Positions 39,044-49,450 of a stretch of DNA of 64,000 nt are shown here, piece after piece. The translations under genes were made by a program, and so were the position numbers. The stretch is taken from assembly GCA_039105265.1 (NCBI GenBank), contig JAPFFF010000008.1, positions 3,410,001-3,474,000 of the forward strand, read 5' to 3'. Under the pieces are notes generated by a model, which made no database searches, was not told where the DNA came from, and worked only from the letters and a program-made list of their open reading frames with translations. The stretch's first letter is position 1; each line of letters begins with the position of its first letter. This DNA is from Tritrichomonas musculus (taxonomy: Eukaryota > Parabasalia > Tritrichomonadida > Tritrichomonadidae).

Positions 39044-39448
39044 TTATTCTTGCTCGCCCTGTTCTTCTTCTGCATTTTCGTTTGATTCAGGTGGAGCAGC
39101 ACCAATATCTGGAGACATGTCAGGTATCCCTGAAATAATTGGGAATTGTTTTCCAGAAGGAGAAATAAGTACTCCTGAAACAACCTCAATTTCGAATAAA
39201 AGATGATGAAGAGCTCTTAATTGTTCTTCTTCAATATGTTCGATGTCTTCTGGAGCTTCAAATTCTTTCCCAAGATCTTTGCAAGCACTTGCTAAAGCAA
39301 TAAAATCAATGCGTTTTACAAAACTTTCCATCATTTCTTGATTATATTCTCCAGCTGCTTCTTTAACTTCGGTTGGAACTATCTTTAATGGATAATGTAT
39401 TTGTCCGTCTGTATTATCTTGAAGGAAATTATGGAGATAAAGCTTCAT
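39044..39448 (-). CDS. TRM112: TRM112, activator subunit of methyltransferases
   Basis: 134 residues. Starts MKLYLHNFLQ like other TRM112 proteins (MKLLTHN.L), with PLKIVPTEV, the YNQEMMESFVKRIDFIALASAC helix, LRALHHLLFEIEVVSGVL and SGKQFPIISGIPDM. These are the family hallmarks. The Cys residues of the fungal zinc knuckle are not conserved here, as in many eukaryotes. An acidic tail (EENAEEEQGEQE-like) is added. It should form heterodimers with tRNA, rRNA and eRF1 methyltransferases (Trm9/Trm11/Bud23/Mtq2 types) and stabilise them. A TCATATT box at 39449-39455 abuts the ATG, consistent with a very short 5' UTR. Confidence 0.93.
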   Translation of the reverse strand: MKLYLHNFLQDNTDGQIHYPLKIVPTEVKEAAGEYNQEMMESFVKRIDFIALASACKDLGKEFEAPEDIEHIEEEQLRALHHLLFEIEVVSGVLISPSGKQFPIISGIPDMSPDIGAAPPESNENAEEEQGEQE

Positions 39449-39811
39449 AATATGAAAAAATTCTTAAAATCTATTCGTTGGCTCTTTTTTTTCTCAAATT
39501 TTCTTTGAAAAACAAATCTTTTTCAATAGTAAAAATTTTTCACTTTTTCTCAAATTTGTTTTTCAAAAGATTAAAATTCTGCAGATATTGATGAAGTTCA
39601 TATGGTGTGTGTATACTTTAGTAGACAAAAATCATCATAACATAACAAAAATCTAATACTCTAAAGTATTTTCTCAAAATAATGATATTCGATTATCAAT
39701 AATCTAAAAAAGTTATGATGCTAAAAAAAATTACAAAAAAAAAAAAAAAAAAAAAATGCAATAATATATTATACTTCAATCAATGGATTTAATATATATA
39801 ACAACTATGCC
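39449..39811. other. Intergenic with a small foldback
   Basis: 363 bp between two minus-strand genes. A 14-bp inverted pair (TTTGAAAAACAAAT at about 39505-39518 and its complement at about 39555-39568) and a ~23-nt A tract near 39734-39757. No gene. Confidence 0.5.
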
Positions 39812-41458
39812 CTAAGCTTTTTGCTTTTTACAAAATAGGTTATGATATCTTCGATTGAATTCTGATGAGTCATCTAATGAATTCTCGGCTTTTCTTCTTA
39901 TGGATTCAAGTCTTTGTATATTTTTCTGTTTAAATTCAAAAGCACAATAATTTATCCATACATCAGTGTTATTATTTCCCCATTTACTAACATTCAACTC
40001 ATGAAGAGCTCTAACTTTAGCTGGATCAAATTTCCCATCATCCTCTGGATTCTCTTCGATTTTAATAGCAGTTTCGATGAATTTGGGGGTTGGATTAATG
40101 ATCTTCAAAAGTTTATCCATCATTTTACGCGCAAATTGTTTTCCATACTTGATGAATGAATATTCAAATATTTTCGCTGCGTCATCTGAGGATAAGAATG
40201 ATGCTCTTTCAATTACAAGATTATAAAACTTATTTTCATCAATTGGTGGTTGACGTAATTGAAGGAGTAAAAGAAAGTTTGAGTTTAATTCAAATGTATT
40301 ATTATGTTTCAACAGAAAGATCTTTGAATTTTTAATAAACTGATCATCGTCTTTTTCTTGCATACTCATTAATCGTAGTTTCAATAATTGTAGCTTTGGT
40401 GTTGATAAGTCATCCTGAAGAAGATCGTCTGCATCTTCAATGCAATTGTTATCCAATAATAGCTCAACAAATATTTCTGTTTCTTTATCATCGAAATCTT
40501 TGATTTGATCAACTATCTTAATTAATTCTTGTGGATCTTTTTTATCTTTCCCTAAAAATATTCCATACTTTATCAGTAACGGTTGAGAATCTGGGAATTT
40601 TTGAAGAAATTCTTTAAATTTTTGGTCAATTTCATCAATTGAAGAACTTTCATGAACTGCAATATAATCCAAAAGTTCAGCATCACCTGTCTCAATAGCT
40701 TTATTTGTTAATTCATTGGTAGGTTGTTCGTATTTTTCAAACAGCCCCTTAAACAATTTATATACCTCAATTGAATCTGGTTTACAAGAGGATAGAGCTT
40801 TTTCGTAGATTACATAGGGTGCTTTTGTTGAATCTGATTGATTTTCAATTCCATGAATTTCACGTCTTCCCTTAATTTGTTGCGCAATGAAAAATATTGT
40901 TTCAGCATACATTGAATATAGTTTCGGTTGGTTAGGTAGTTCTTTGATTGCTCGAGCCATCAGATCTTTTGCTTCTTCTGGGTTTCCATTATCAGTCATT
41001 TCCCATGTTGCTGCTCGAATCCACAAATCTGCATTTTGTCTATGTAAACGTAAGCATCTAGCAAAAGCTTGAGATAAATTTTTAAAATCATTATTGGATA
41101 AACAAAAATCAAAATACAAATTCCAAATTTTTATATCAGATTGGCCAAAATGTTGAATAGCATTACGATAAATAGAATGTATATGCAACGGCCAATCAAT
41201 ATCACTTAATAATCTTTGATTTGAATCAATACCTTTCTCTAACTTACGTTTTTCTGTTAAAGCCATCACAGCAGTTTCGTATTGAATATAGCTTAAATAT
41301 GTGTCAAGAGTAGCTGATTTTGATTGAAGCGAATATTCATAGGATTTCCTTTTCTTAATAATATCTTTGACTTCTGGTTCTGTAAAGATTTCGAGTTTAA
41401 TTAACTGTTCAAATGTTGGAGCAAACTTTTCCAGCCTCTGTTCAACTTTAGCGTCCAT
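39812..41458 (-). CDS. UTP6: UTP6, SSU processome (U3 snoRNP-associated) HAT-repeat protein
   Basis: 548 residues. The first ATG is 41456-41458 and gives MDAKVEQRLEKFAPTFEQL, which matches the conserved UTP6 start (MAEKVQ.RLE...PELEDL). Then IFTEPEVKDIIKKRKSYEY and YLSYIQYETAVMALTEKRK continue the family block. HAT (half-a-TPR) repeats follow (W.LYFDFC, ADLWIRAATWEMTDNGNPEEAK), and a C-terminal block has VWINYCAFEFKQKN. Expected role: assembly of the small-subunit processome in the nucleolus for 18S rRNA maturation. The frame is open 14 codons further upstream but only from a GTG. Confidence 0.9.
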   Translation of the reverse strand: MDAKVEQRLEKFAPTFEQLIKLEIFTEPEVKDIIKKRKSYEYSLQSKSATLDTYLSYIQYETAVMALTEKRKLEKGIDSNQRLLSDIDWPLHIHSIYRNAIQHFGQSDIKIWNLYFDFCLSNNDFKNLSQAFARCLRLHRQNADLWIRAATWEMTDNGNPEEAKDLMARAIKELPNQPKLYSMYAETIFFIAQQIKGRREIHGIENQSDSTKAPYVIYEKALSSCKPDSIEVYKLFKGLFEKYEQPTNELTNKAIETGDAELLDYIAVHESSSIDEIDQKFKEFLQKFPDSQPLLIKYGIFLGKDKKDPQELIKIVDQIKDFDDKETEIFVELLLDNNCIEDADDLLQDDLSTPKLQLLKLRLMSMQEKDDDQFIKNSKIFLLKHNNTFELNSNFLLLLQLRQPPIDENKFYNLVIERASFLSSDDAAKIFEYSFIKYGKQFARKMMDKLLKIINPTPKFIETAIKIEENPEDDGKFDPAKVRALHELNVSKWGNNNTDVWINYCAFEFKQKNIQRLESIRRKAENSLDDSSEFNRRYHNLFCKKQKA

Positions 41459-43050
41459 ATGTGATCGACCGTTTTGGAATGGAAAATTGAAGTCGATCAC
41501 AAATGGTCAACTAATTGAATTAATTTAAAATCTCTAAAAATTTTTTTCTTGATGAATATATCTTATTAAAAAATGAATAAAATTATGTACAAAATATAAA
41601 TTAAATATTTTTTATAAATAAGAAATATATTAATTTATATAATTTTGTTCAAGTCATTTTGCATAATTATCAAAGACTTATAATAAAATATGGGCTCAAA
41701 AAGTGAGGAATGTCAAATAAAGCATTTAAAAATTGAGATAACGTCCTTTATTTCAAATTAATAGAATCACTTGATTTGGATCTTTTTATGTTACATCAAA
41801 TTATTATTCATTTGATTACAGAAGATGTTTAATCTGCAATTGAGCTTCGATCAGAGAGAACGCCAAAAAACAATAAAAGTTTTTTAACTGGTTCCCTTTC
41901 CAGTTTCTATTTACACCTTCCATTTAAATTAAAATTGCATTATATTGATAACCACCCATTTATATTTATTTTAAAATTATCAATAATATTCTACATTATA
42001 TAAATTATTTAAATTATGCATACATTCTTTTTGAAACAGAGGTACTGGTACTCACTTCACATCAAACTTTTTGAATACTCAAACTTGATTTTTTCATTTC
42101 ATATTACTGATTATTGTTATTACAGTGTATGTCATTATATTTATGCCAACCAATTGGAATTTTCAACTGATATGAAGGAGATGATATTATATTTTAAAAT
42201 GATCATAATTCTTATCCTATTTGTATTATGTAGGAATGAAGCATCAATTCACATTTATTATTATTAGTTGTTTATAGTTAATTGCATTTCATAAGCCATA
42301 ACTCAAATGATTAATGAAAAATAACAAAAAAAATCTATATCACCAATAATTTCATATATATTAATGTTTGATTTTCAAAAACATGTTCATTAATTGTATC
42401 ATTTGATGCTTGATGATATATCAAAAAAAAATCAAAAAAGTGCTCCACCAATTCAGCTAGGATTCACTCTTTTTATTTGAATGGTTTTTCGTACGTTAAA
42501 AAATAAACCATTCAATTATAAATCTCATCAAAAATGATGAAGAAAACTAATATAATTTATCATATTGTCATAAAAGCAGATAATTATATTGAAAGTTTTT
42601 AAATATATCATTTAAAATAAATTTTTGTATTAATCCAATAATAAGATGAGTAAAAATCTCGTAAAAATTGTGATTTGAGGTAAATATAGATATATTCATA
42701 TTTTATACGTTTATATAACGAAATTAATCACTATATTAATTATTGAACTTCCTTGAATTCAGCATTAAGTTACAAAATTAATTTGTGAGAAATTTATATA
42801 AACCATTCAAATTTTTTGAAAAATAAAATTGATTTTATAACTGAATCCGTGGAACAAAATTCAACAATGTATAATACAAAATTAATTGTATATATATGTA
42901 AAATTAAAATACTAAATATCAAAAAGAAATAATTTTTTTTATGCGCCCTTACCTCTTTTGAAACCTATTTATTAATGAAGAAAATATAGTTTATTTTGAA
43001 TAGGAGGTGTAAATAAAAAAACAAGGTTTAGCTTTTGTTTATAAATTTTT
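41459..43050. other. Gene-free AT-rich stretch
   Basis: About 1.6 kb. A frame at 42016-42267 (83 residues, Tyr/Ile/Phe-rich, with no motif) was judged random. No repeats or RNAs recognised. Confidence 0.5.
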
Positions 43051-44084
43051 ATAAAGGTATGGAAACTCTTAATAATTACAAATAAATTTCTAAGTATCGG
43101 TAAAATCTATTAAATATATAAAATTATATAAACAGTGAAATGAACCACTGAAAAAATACTAGTTTTCGAATAATTCATTATATCTTGCTAAAAATTTTAT
43201 TAAATATCATTTAAAAGATTTAATAAATATATAATATTAAAAATATATTTATTTACATTATATATTACAAATGAATGATTATTTCATTTATATTTGGAAT
43301 ATAACATTTAATTCTTTCGATTATTTTTGATTTTAACTTTTGGAATTGGATTAAGTGTTAAAAATATAAATTAATCAAGCAAATATTTTTAACATGTTTT
43401 AAATATTTCAAAAGTTTTTAAAAATGATGATCATAAAATTTCGGTTTAACGAAAATTTAAACGAAAAATCATCTATCCTATAGTTATACAATGTATTTAC
43501 TAATGTTTAACCAGAAGACATTGTAATTCTATTTCTGACATATAATATTGCAAATATTAAGATTTTAATTTCAAAATATCTGATTGAAATTATCCTCTAA
43601 ACATTAATATAATGTGAATAAGCATAATATATATATTAAATTAAGTAAATATAATATTTTGTTGAGATAAAAATATTTTACAGGTGTCGATGAAAAATTG
43701 TAAACGGTAATGTTAGGGGTTTTCATAAACCTATAATTTTCAAAATTTAGAAATTCGCCTTTCATGTAAAAAATATTCGCCTTTTAGGTTAAAATAATTC
43801 ATATCACTTTGATAAATTTCGGGTTCTTCCTCATAAAATATAAATTACTTATATAATTATATTTAAAAATAATATAATAAAAAAATTAAAAAAAAATTGT
43901 TTTTTGAATTAAGATAACCAGATTAGGATTCAATTTTTAACAAAAAAATAATTTATTTTTATCTTAAATTTCTCTAGAAAAATATGTCTTTTTATATTAT
44001 AATTATCATTAATCCTATCATTTAAAAATTATATTATGAAAGAAAAATGATCTTTCGAGTGAATAGAAGTTTCCATACCTTTAT
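43051..44084. mobile_element. ~1.03-kb non-coding element with 17-bp terminal inverted repeats
   Basis: ATAAAGGTATGGAAACT at 43051-43067 is inverted perfectly at 44068-44084. If the ends are AAGGTATGGAAACT, each is preceded by TA, as in a Tc1/mariner-type target duplication. The interior is AT-rich with no frame of note, so it would be a non-autonomous (MITE-like) element between UTP6 and the kinase gene. Confidence 0.6.
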
Positions 44085-44487
44085 TTTTATTTTCATGTGA
44101 TAATCAATTGAAATTGTGTTTTTGAAAAGTAAATATTATCCTACTTTTTAAATGAAATACAATTTCATATATGCAACATTATAATGCAAATAATAATAAT
44201 CAATAAATTGGAATTTGAAAATATTCGTTATATATATTACTATTAATTTATGTGATTCATTCAGAAAAAGTATGTGAATTTGAATTTGAATTTATGGAAT
44301 ATTTTTTGAGTGAAATGAGATTTATTTGAATTGAAAATTGTTATTAAATTTGGCCAAATAAATAAATATAACTCAAAAAATTAAATTATTGCTTTTAAGC
44401 TCTCAAAAACTTCGTGAATTTGAATATTTTTTTTTAAATATCTCAAAATTTGATTAAGTTTATTTATTTCCTTCTCTTTAACACTCA
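44085..44487. other. Upstream region of the kinase gene
   Basis: About 400 bp of AT-rich sequence with several CTCAAAAA motifs between 44370 and 44450, close to the kinase ATG. No gene. Confidence 0.5.
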
Positions 44488-47400
44488 ATGTCAGATGATA
44501 TATCGTCCCAAATTAAGTCTGTTAAAGAAGGAATCGACAAGCTAAAAAAATATGAAATGAGTGCTCGCGTTCACTGCTCAAAAGTTAACTCTCTTCTCAA
44601 TGCATTTTTTTCTCTGAGGCCAGAATTAAGCACCAAAGCTATTAAAAAGAAAGGATCTTCTACAAAGAAAATCAAGAAATCTTTAAAATCGATGATTTCG
44701 TTACTCGACGATTTATTTAATCTTGTTGAAGAATGTTCAAATAATTCACCTCCTGAGTTCCAAGATTTTCTTTTAAAAAATTCTATCAAATCAATATTTG
44801 ACCGCTTTTATACAATACGTCAAACAACAATTCAATCTTTGGAGGCAATTGGACTTCAAAAAAGCGCATCCATTTTTCAATTAACGCCAGAAGAACTTTA
44901 CAATCAGAATCATGTGGATTTAAAGCGATTATACACACTTATACTACCTTTACGCTCCTGCAGAAAACTTTATGATTGCCCAGATCTTCTTCAATCATTA
45001 AACGACAGACTTCAATCAATGGGAAGTCATGGATTTGAAGTACCCGAAATCACACAAGATTCTCTTGATATCCCAAAGACCAATAGTTTGATAATACCTC
45101 ATGAATCAATTCATTTTGTTAAAATTATTGGAACGGGAAGAAGTGCATTTGTCCACCTTGGAACAATTGGCGACAATAAAGATATTGTCGCAATTAAGGT
45201 TTTACGTGGAAGAGCTCTTTCTCAACCTGAATTAACCGCACTCCGAAGAGAAATTATGGTTTTATCGTCGCTTTCTCACCCTTCCTTGTTAAAACTCAAA
45301 TATTATACTAATGATCCTCCTTTTTGCCTTGTTACCGACTTTTTGCAGAATGGATCCCTTTTTGCTTTCCTCAGAAGTAAACCTGAAGAACTTTCACCAA
45401 CAAATAGAACAATTATAGCTCTTGATGTTGCAGCTGGTATGGCTTATATGCACGAACAGCGAGTCATTCATCGTGACTTAAAATCTCTAAATATTTTATT
45501 AGACGAGAACAAGAGAGCTAAAGTTGGAGATTTTGGACTTTCAAGACTCCTAAATTATGAACCAATGTCAGGTCTTGTTGGAACGGCTCAATGGATGGCT
45601 CCTGAAGTTTATTTGTCACAACCATCATATGACTCAAAAGTTGATGTTTATAGTTTTGGAATTGTTTTATGGGAACTTTTAACATCAAAAGTTCCTTATG
45701 AAGGAATTGAAGAATTAATGATTCCAAAACTTGTTGTCCATGAGCAACTTCGACCAGAAATCCCTCCAGAAACTCCACCCGAACTTAGGATGCTTATTTG
45801 TAGTTGCTGGGCATCTGATCCAAAGGAAAGGCCATCTTTTCAACAGATATGCCAACGATTTAGCAGCTCTCAATATTATTTCCCAGGAACTGATCCATCC
45901 TTGATTCCACGTAACAACATTAGACACACTGTCTCAAATTCCGATCCTTTGAAGCTTCAAATCACAGCTCAAAGATCTTCAACTTTAGCACATTCCATCC
46001 CACCTGTTCAATTATCAAAAATGAAAACAAGAATGGCAACAAGCCCAAAAATCACAGCAGATCTTTATTCTCCAAAATTAGCTGATGAAAATCTCACTCA
46101 GCTTCTTGATTCTATTCATACCCATAATGAAACCAAATTCGAACGTGTAATCGCTACAATCAGATCAAACTTTAATCAACATTATTTTTCTTGCTTGCCT
46201 GACCAATTTATTAGAGATATTCAAATAGTTCTTAAGGATGCAGATGATGTTCACAAAGGGAAAATAATTCGCGTTTTAGATGAAGCATTAAATATTCACG
46301 AGATATTTGAATCGTATGTCAAACTAGAAGCCAACCAATTTCTTGCTGATTTGCTCGAGTTAAAATTTAATGACACATCTCGTGCTATATTTAATTTACT
46401 TGAAAATCATCATCAATTAGAATTTTATCCAGTTTCTATAATTAGAGCTTTGCTTTCGTTTTACAATTACAAAGATATAAAAATTAGATCAAAAGCATTG
46501 AAAATTCTTTTCTTTGTTTCAGAACAGCAACGCGCATATCTATGCTCCATCCCATCCTTTATTGCGCATATATTAGATTTTGCCCAATTTCAACTATCTC
46601 ATGATCTATTAGAACAATTATATAATACAGTTATTGATCTTTTAAATGGAATAGACAATCTTCATGATTCAATAATCGAGCGTTTACCACAGATACTTAA
46701 TGTTCCAGATGATTTATATCCATTAGCAGTCAAGTGCATTGAATCATGCCTTCGATTCCAAAAATTACGAGAAAACTTTCCACCCCAATTATGGGAACAA
46801 GGAATTAATCATTTTAAAGAATGCAAATCTTTCTTCACGTGCTTTATCGAAAAACCACCAGAAAATAGTGCTGAAATGATCTCAGCTCTTGTAGAAGCAG
46901 CACGAACAGATATGGACGCATTAACTATTCTTGTTGATATGTCTAAAACTACTACACAAGTCTCAAAACAGATTATGCTTCAATTACCTCTTCTTAATCG
47001 ATCAAATGATAGTCTTCTTATCAAATTATATGCCAATCTTATTAATTTTGGCGGCCTTGCGCAAGATGTCTATAATGAAAATGAGTTTTATTCAGTTTGC
47101 TTCTCATTGCTTCGAAATGGTTTTAATGATTATGTATACGGACTCTTATCAAGCGAAAATGTCAATCTTGATTTAGCGGAACCATTTGGCTATATTCCTG
47201 CTATTTGTAAACAAATAATGGCTGCAACAGATCCAGATGTTTTATGGACTTTATTGAATGTTGTTTACAAGTGGCTTAAAATCAGATATAACAAGAAATT
47301 CGAATCAATCATTAACAAACTTCAATCATTATTAAGAGAAAAAGAAAAGGCACCAAAGTTAGGCTCATTTTTATGTCTTACAATTATGTATGGAAACGCC

Positions 47401-47787
47401 CCTAGCAAAATAAATGGAAAAGATGTAATGACTGCCGCGATGTGTTATGTTAATGAAGGAACAGAGCCAGTTCAAGAACTTTGCTACGAATTTGTCGAAA
47501 ATAATCAACAACTACTTTCTAAAAACTTGACAGAATTAGCAACTGCCTTCTTGAAATTTTACAAAAAAACATCAAACAAGGCATCTTCGGTTGCTAGCCT
47601 TATTCGAAAAGCTGACAGGAAGCAGAAACATATTTTACCGCAAGAAGATCATCAAAGAATCGTTTCTATTTGTCGAAAGTCTTCTTCACAACCGCGAAAC
47701 TCAATTGACTCAACTTCAGCTCAATTAGCATCTTCAACAATATCGGCACTTGCTCAAGAAACACCACAAGCTGCTCCATCTTCATAA
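44488..47787 (+). CDS. TKL-family protein kinase with helical N-terminus and ARM/HEAT-like C-terminus
   Basis: 1099 residues. Residues 1-200 are helical. The kinase domain spans ~208-462: glycine loop GTGRSAFV (215-222), catalytic Lys237 (VAIK), HRDLKSLN (328-335, Asp330), DFG (348-350), GTAQWMAPE (365-373) and DVYSFGIVLWELLT. All catalytic residues are present, and the HRDLKSLN/GT..WMAPE/DVYSFG set is typical of tyrosine-kinase-like serine/threonine kinases. The ~600-residue C-terminus, after a Ser/Pro-rich linker, is all-helical and looks like ARM/HEAT repeats. The build is common in trichomonads, which have a large TKL family. The target is unknown. ATG at 44488. Confidence 0.93.
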   Translation: MSDDISSQIKSVKEGIDKLKKYEMSARVHCSKVNSLLNAFFSLRPELSTKAIKKKGSSTKKIKKSLKSMISLLDDLFNLVEECSNNSPPEFQDFLLKNSIKSIFDRFYTIRQTTIQSLEAIGLQKSASIFQLTPEELYNQNHVDLKRLYTLILPLRSCRKLYDCPDLLQSLNDRLQSMGSHGFEVPEITQDSLDIPKTNSLIIPHESIHFVKIIGTGRSAFVHLGTIGDNKDIVAIKVLRGRALSQPELTALRREIMVLSSLSHPSLLKLKYYTNDPPFCLVTDFLQNGSLFAFLRSKPEELSPTNRTIIALDVAAGMAYMHEQRVIHRDLKSLNILLDENKRAKVGDFGLSRLLNYEPMSGLVGTAQWMAPEVYLSQPSYDSKVDVYSFGIVLWELLTSKVPYEGIEELMIPKLVVHEQLRPEIPPETPPELRMLICSCWASDPKERPSFQQICQRFSSSQYYFPGTDPSLIPRNNIRHTVSNSDPLKLQITAQRSSTLAHSIPPVQLSKMKTRMATSPKITADLYSPKLADENLTQLLDSIHTHNETKFERVIATIRSNFNQHYFSCLPDQFIRDIQIVLKDADDVHKGKIIRVLDEALNIHEIFESYVKLEANQFLADLLELKFNDTSRAIFNLLENHHQLEFYPVSIIRALLSFYNYKDIKIRSKALKILFFVSEQQRAYLCSIPSFIAHILDFAQFQLSHDLLEQLYNTVIDLLNGIDNLHDSIIERLPQILNVPDDLYPLAVKCIESCLRFQKLRENFPPQLWEQGINHFKECKSFFTCFIEKPPENSAEMISALVEAARTDMDALTILVDMSKTTTQVSKQIMLQLPLLNRSNDSLLIKLYANLINFGGLAQDVYNENEFYSVCFSLLRNGFNDYVYGLLSSENVNLDLAEPFGYIPAICKQIMAATDPDVLWTLLNVVYKWLKIRYNKKFESIINKLQSLLREKEKAPKLGSFLCLTIMYGNAPSKINGKDVMTAAMCYVNEGTEPVQELCYEFVENNQQLLSKNLTELATAFLKFYKKTSNKASSVASLIRKADRKQKHILPQEDHQRIVSICRKSSSQPRNSIDSTSAQLASSTISALAQETPQAAPSS

Positions 47788-49112
47788 GCTTTCAAAGTAT
47801 ATTAGATATATATTTTCTTATTTTTTTTTTTTTTTGTAAATTTTTTCGTATTTTAATCTCATTTTTCATAATTTTATTTAAAGTATATAGTATTAGTTTA
47901 TTAATCAATCTTTTGATTTAGTAATCTTTTTTTCAATTATAATAATTTTTAAATATCCTGTTTCAAGAAAAAAGATACAATTGATTTATGTTTTTTATAG
48001 ATATACCACTATTCACTTAAATACTTTTACACTGCCTATAGTAATCAAAATGTATCTTCATTAATTATTATATTTTTTTAATCATTATTTAGCGATAAAA
48101 GCATAATTTTTGGATACATTTTGAAGAGTCAAACAAGATACATGAATTTGATCCAATTATCCAAAATAAAATAAAGCAATTATTTGACCTTCTTGATCGT
48201 ATTTGATTCAAAAAATTGAGTAGATTTCTGTTGAACATTTGTTGACCTTTTAAGTTCACACATTTATTAAGATATTCTGTGTAATATGCCATTTTATCAT
48301 TTTTTTGTTGCTTCAATCATATAAAATATGGGTGGGACACTCTTTTTTTGACCTCAAAAAGTTTCAAAATCTCTTCGAATTTTAGGTTTTATTTGGTGAT
48401 TTTAATAAATTTTCTTACCCATTTAATAATCTTTAAATTGGTCATTGAAACCAATCAAAAAACTTAATATTCATCGAGTTTTTTTTGACTTCACATACTA
48501 ATAGATCTCTCTTCGTAAGAGATATCCTTCAAAACTACTAATACTATTTGATTTTATACATATGCATTATACATTATAAAACATAAATATTTATAATTAC
48601 TTTGTAGTTAGTCCAAAAAAGTTAATATAATAATTATTTTTAAGTTTTTTCGATACATGATCTTTTCTAACTTTTTATTTTGTAATATTCGATTTCTTCT
48701 TTTAATGCTCAATAAAATGATATATTTTGTTTGAACATAACTTCAAAGATAAAGTTTAGTTTGAAAAATGAATTCAAAAAGTTGAATTAATAAACGGAAT
48801 GATTCAATTTTCGGCGGTTAGAAAATTAATTTTAAACGATCAAACTCAATATTTTTGCTTTAAAATATATTATAAGAATAGGGAATATTATTTAAAATGA
48901 GGTTCCGCCATTTATAAAATCAAAAAATTCAAAATGACCATTTTTTACCCAAATTATTTTTTATGGAAAATAAAATGCGATTATCTAATTCACCTTTGAT
49001 GATTTTGATTTTTTAAATAGTAAATTATATGTAGCTATTAAAAATCTATCTAAATATAAAATAACTGGAAAAAGTCTTGGATGGCTTACACATAATAAAA
49101 TTAATAAAAAAT
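47788..49112. other. Gene-free AT-rich stretch
   Basis: About 1.3 kb after the kinase gene. Short frames (e.g. 48089-48316 on the minus strand) lack any motif. T tracts lie around 47820-47835. Nothing else recognised. Confidence 0.5.
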
Positions 49113-49306
49113 AGGGGTTTTTCGAAAAAAATACTTTTTGCTTAAAAAATAAAGTTTTTCCGAAAAAAGTAGTTTTTTCGGAAAACGTTTTGAATGATTT
49201 TTGATCGTCCGGCCAAATAAATTCACAAAAATGTTTCCAAAAAATCAACTTTTTTCTGAAAAATTGTATTTTTTTCGAAAAAAAAAGTTTTTTCGAAAAA
49301 CCCCTA
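49113..49306. repeat. ~190-bp foldback with TAGGGGTTTTTCGAAAAA ends
   Basis: TAGGGGTTTTTCGAAAAA at about 49113-49131 is inverted at about 49289-49306, and further TTTTTCGAAAAA/TTCCGAAAAA half-palindromes lie between them. Probably a small foldback element. It sits just outside the Polinton fragment. Confidence 0.6.
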
Positions 49307-49308
49307 AT

Positions 49309-49428
49309 AAGTAAGGTAAAATAATCATTTTAAAAACCAAATTTTTTTTAATTTCGTTTACAATTTCGGTGGTAAAATAAGTAAGGTAAGGTAAAATAAT
49401 CATTTTAAAAAACAAACTTTTTTTAATT
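49309..49428. repeat. Direct repeat pair, ~40 bp
   Basis: Two copies of a ~40-bp unit containing AAGGTAAAATAATCATTTTA, at about 49311-49349 and 49388-49428, with a few mismatches. Confidence 0.7.
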
Positions 49429-49450
49429 TGGGTTGATAAGAATAACATAA

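Noticed and set aside
42016-42267. Plus-strand 83-residue Tyr/Ile-rich frame
   Set aside because: Hydrophobic low-complexity reading of AT-rich DNA, with no conserved pattern and no promoter sign.
45518-45927. Minus-strand frames inside the kinase gene
   Set aside because: Antisense shadows of a well-supported catalytic domain.
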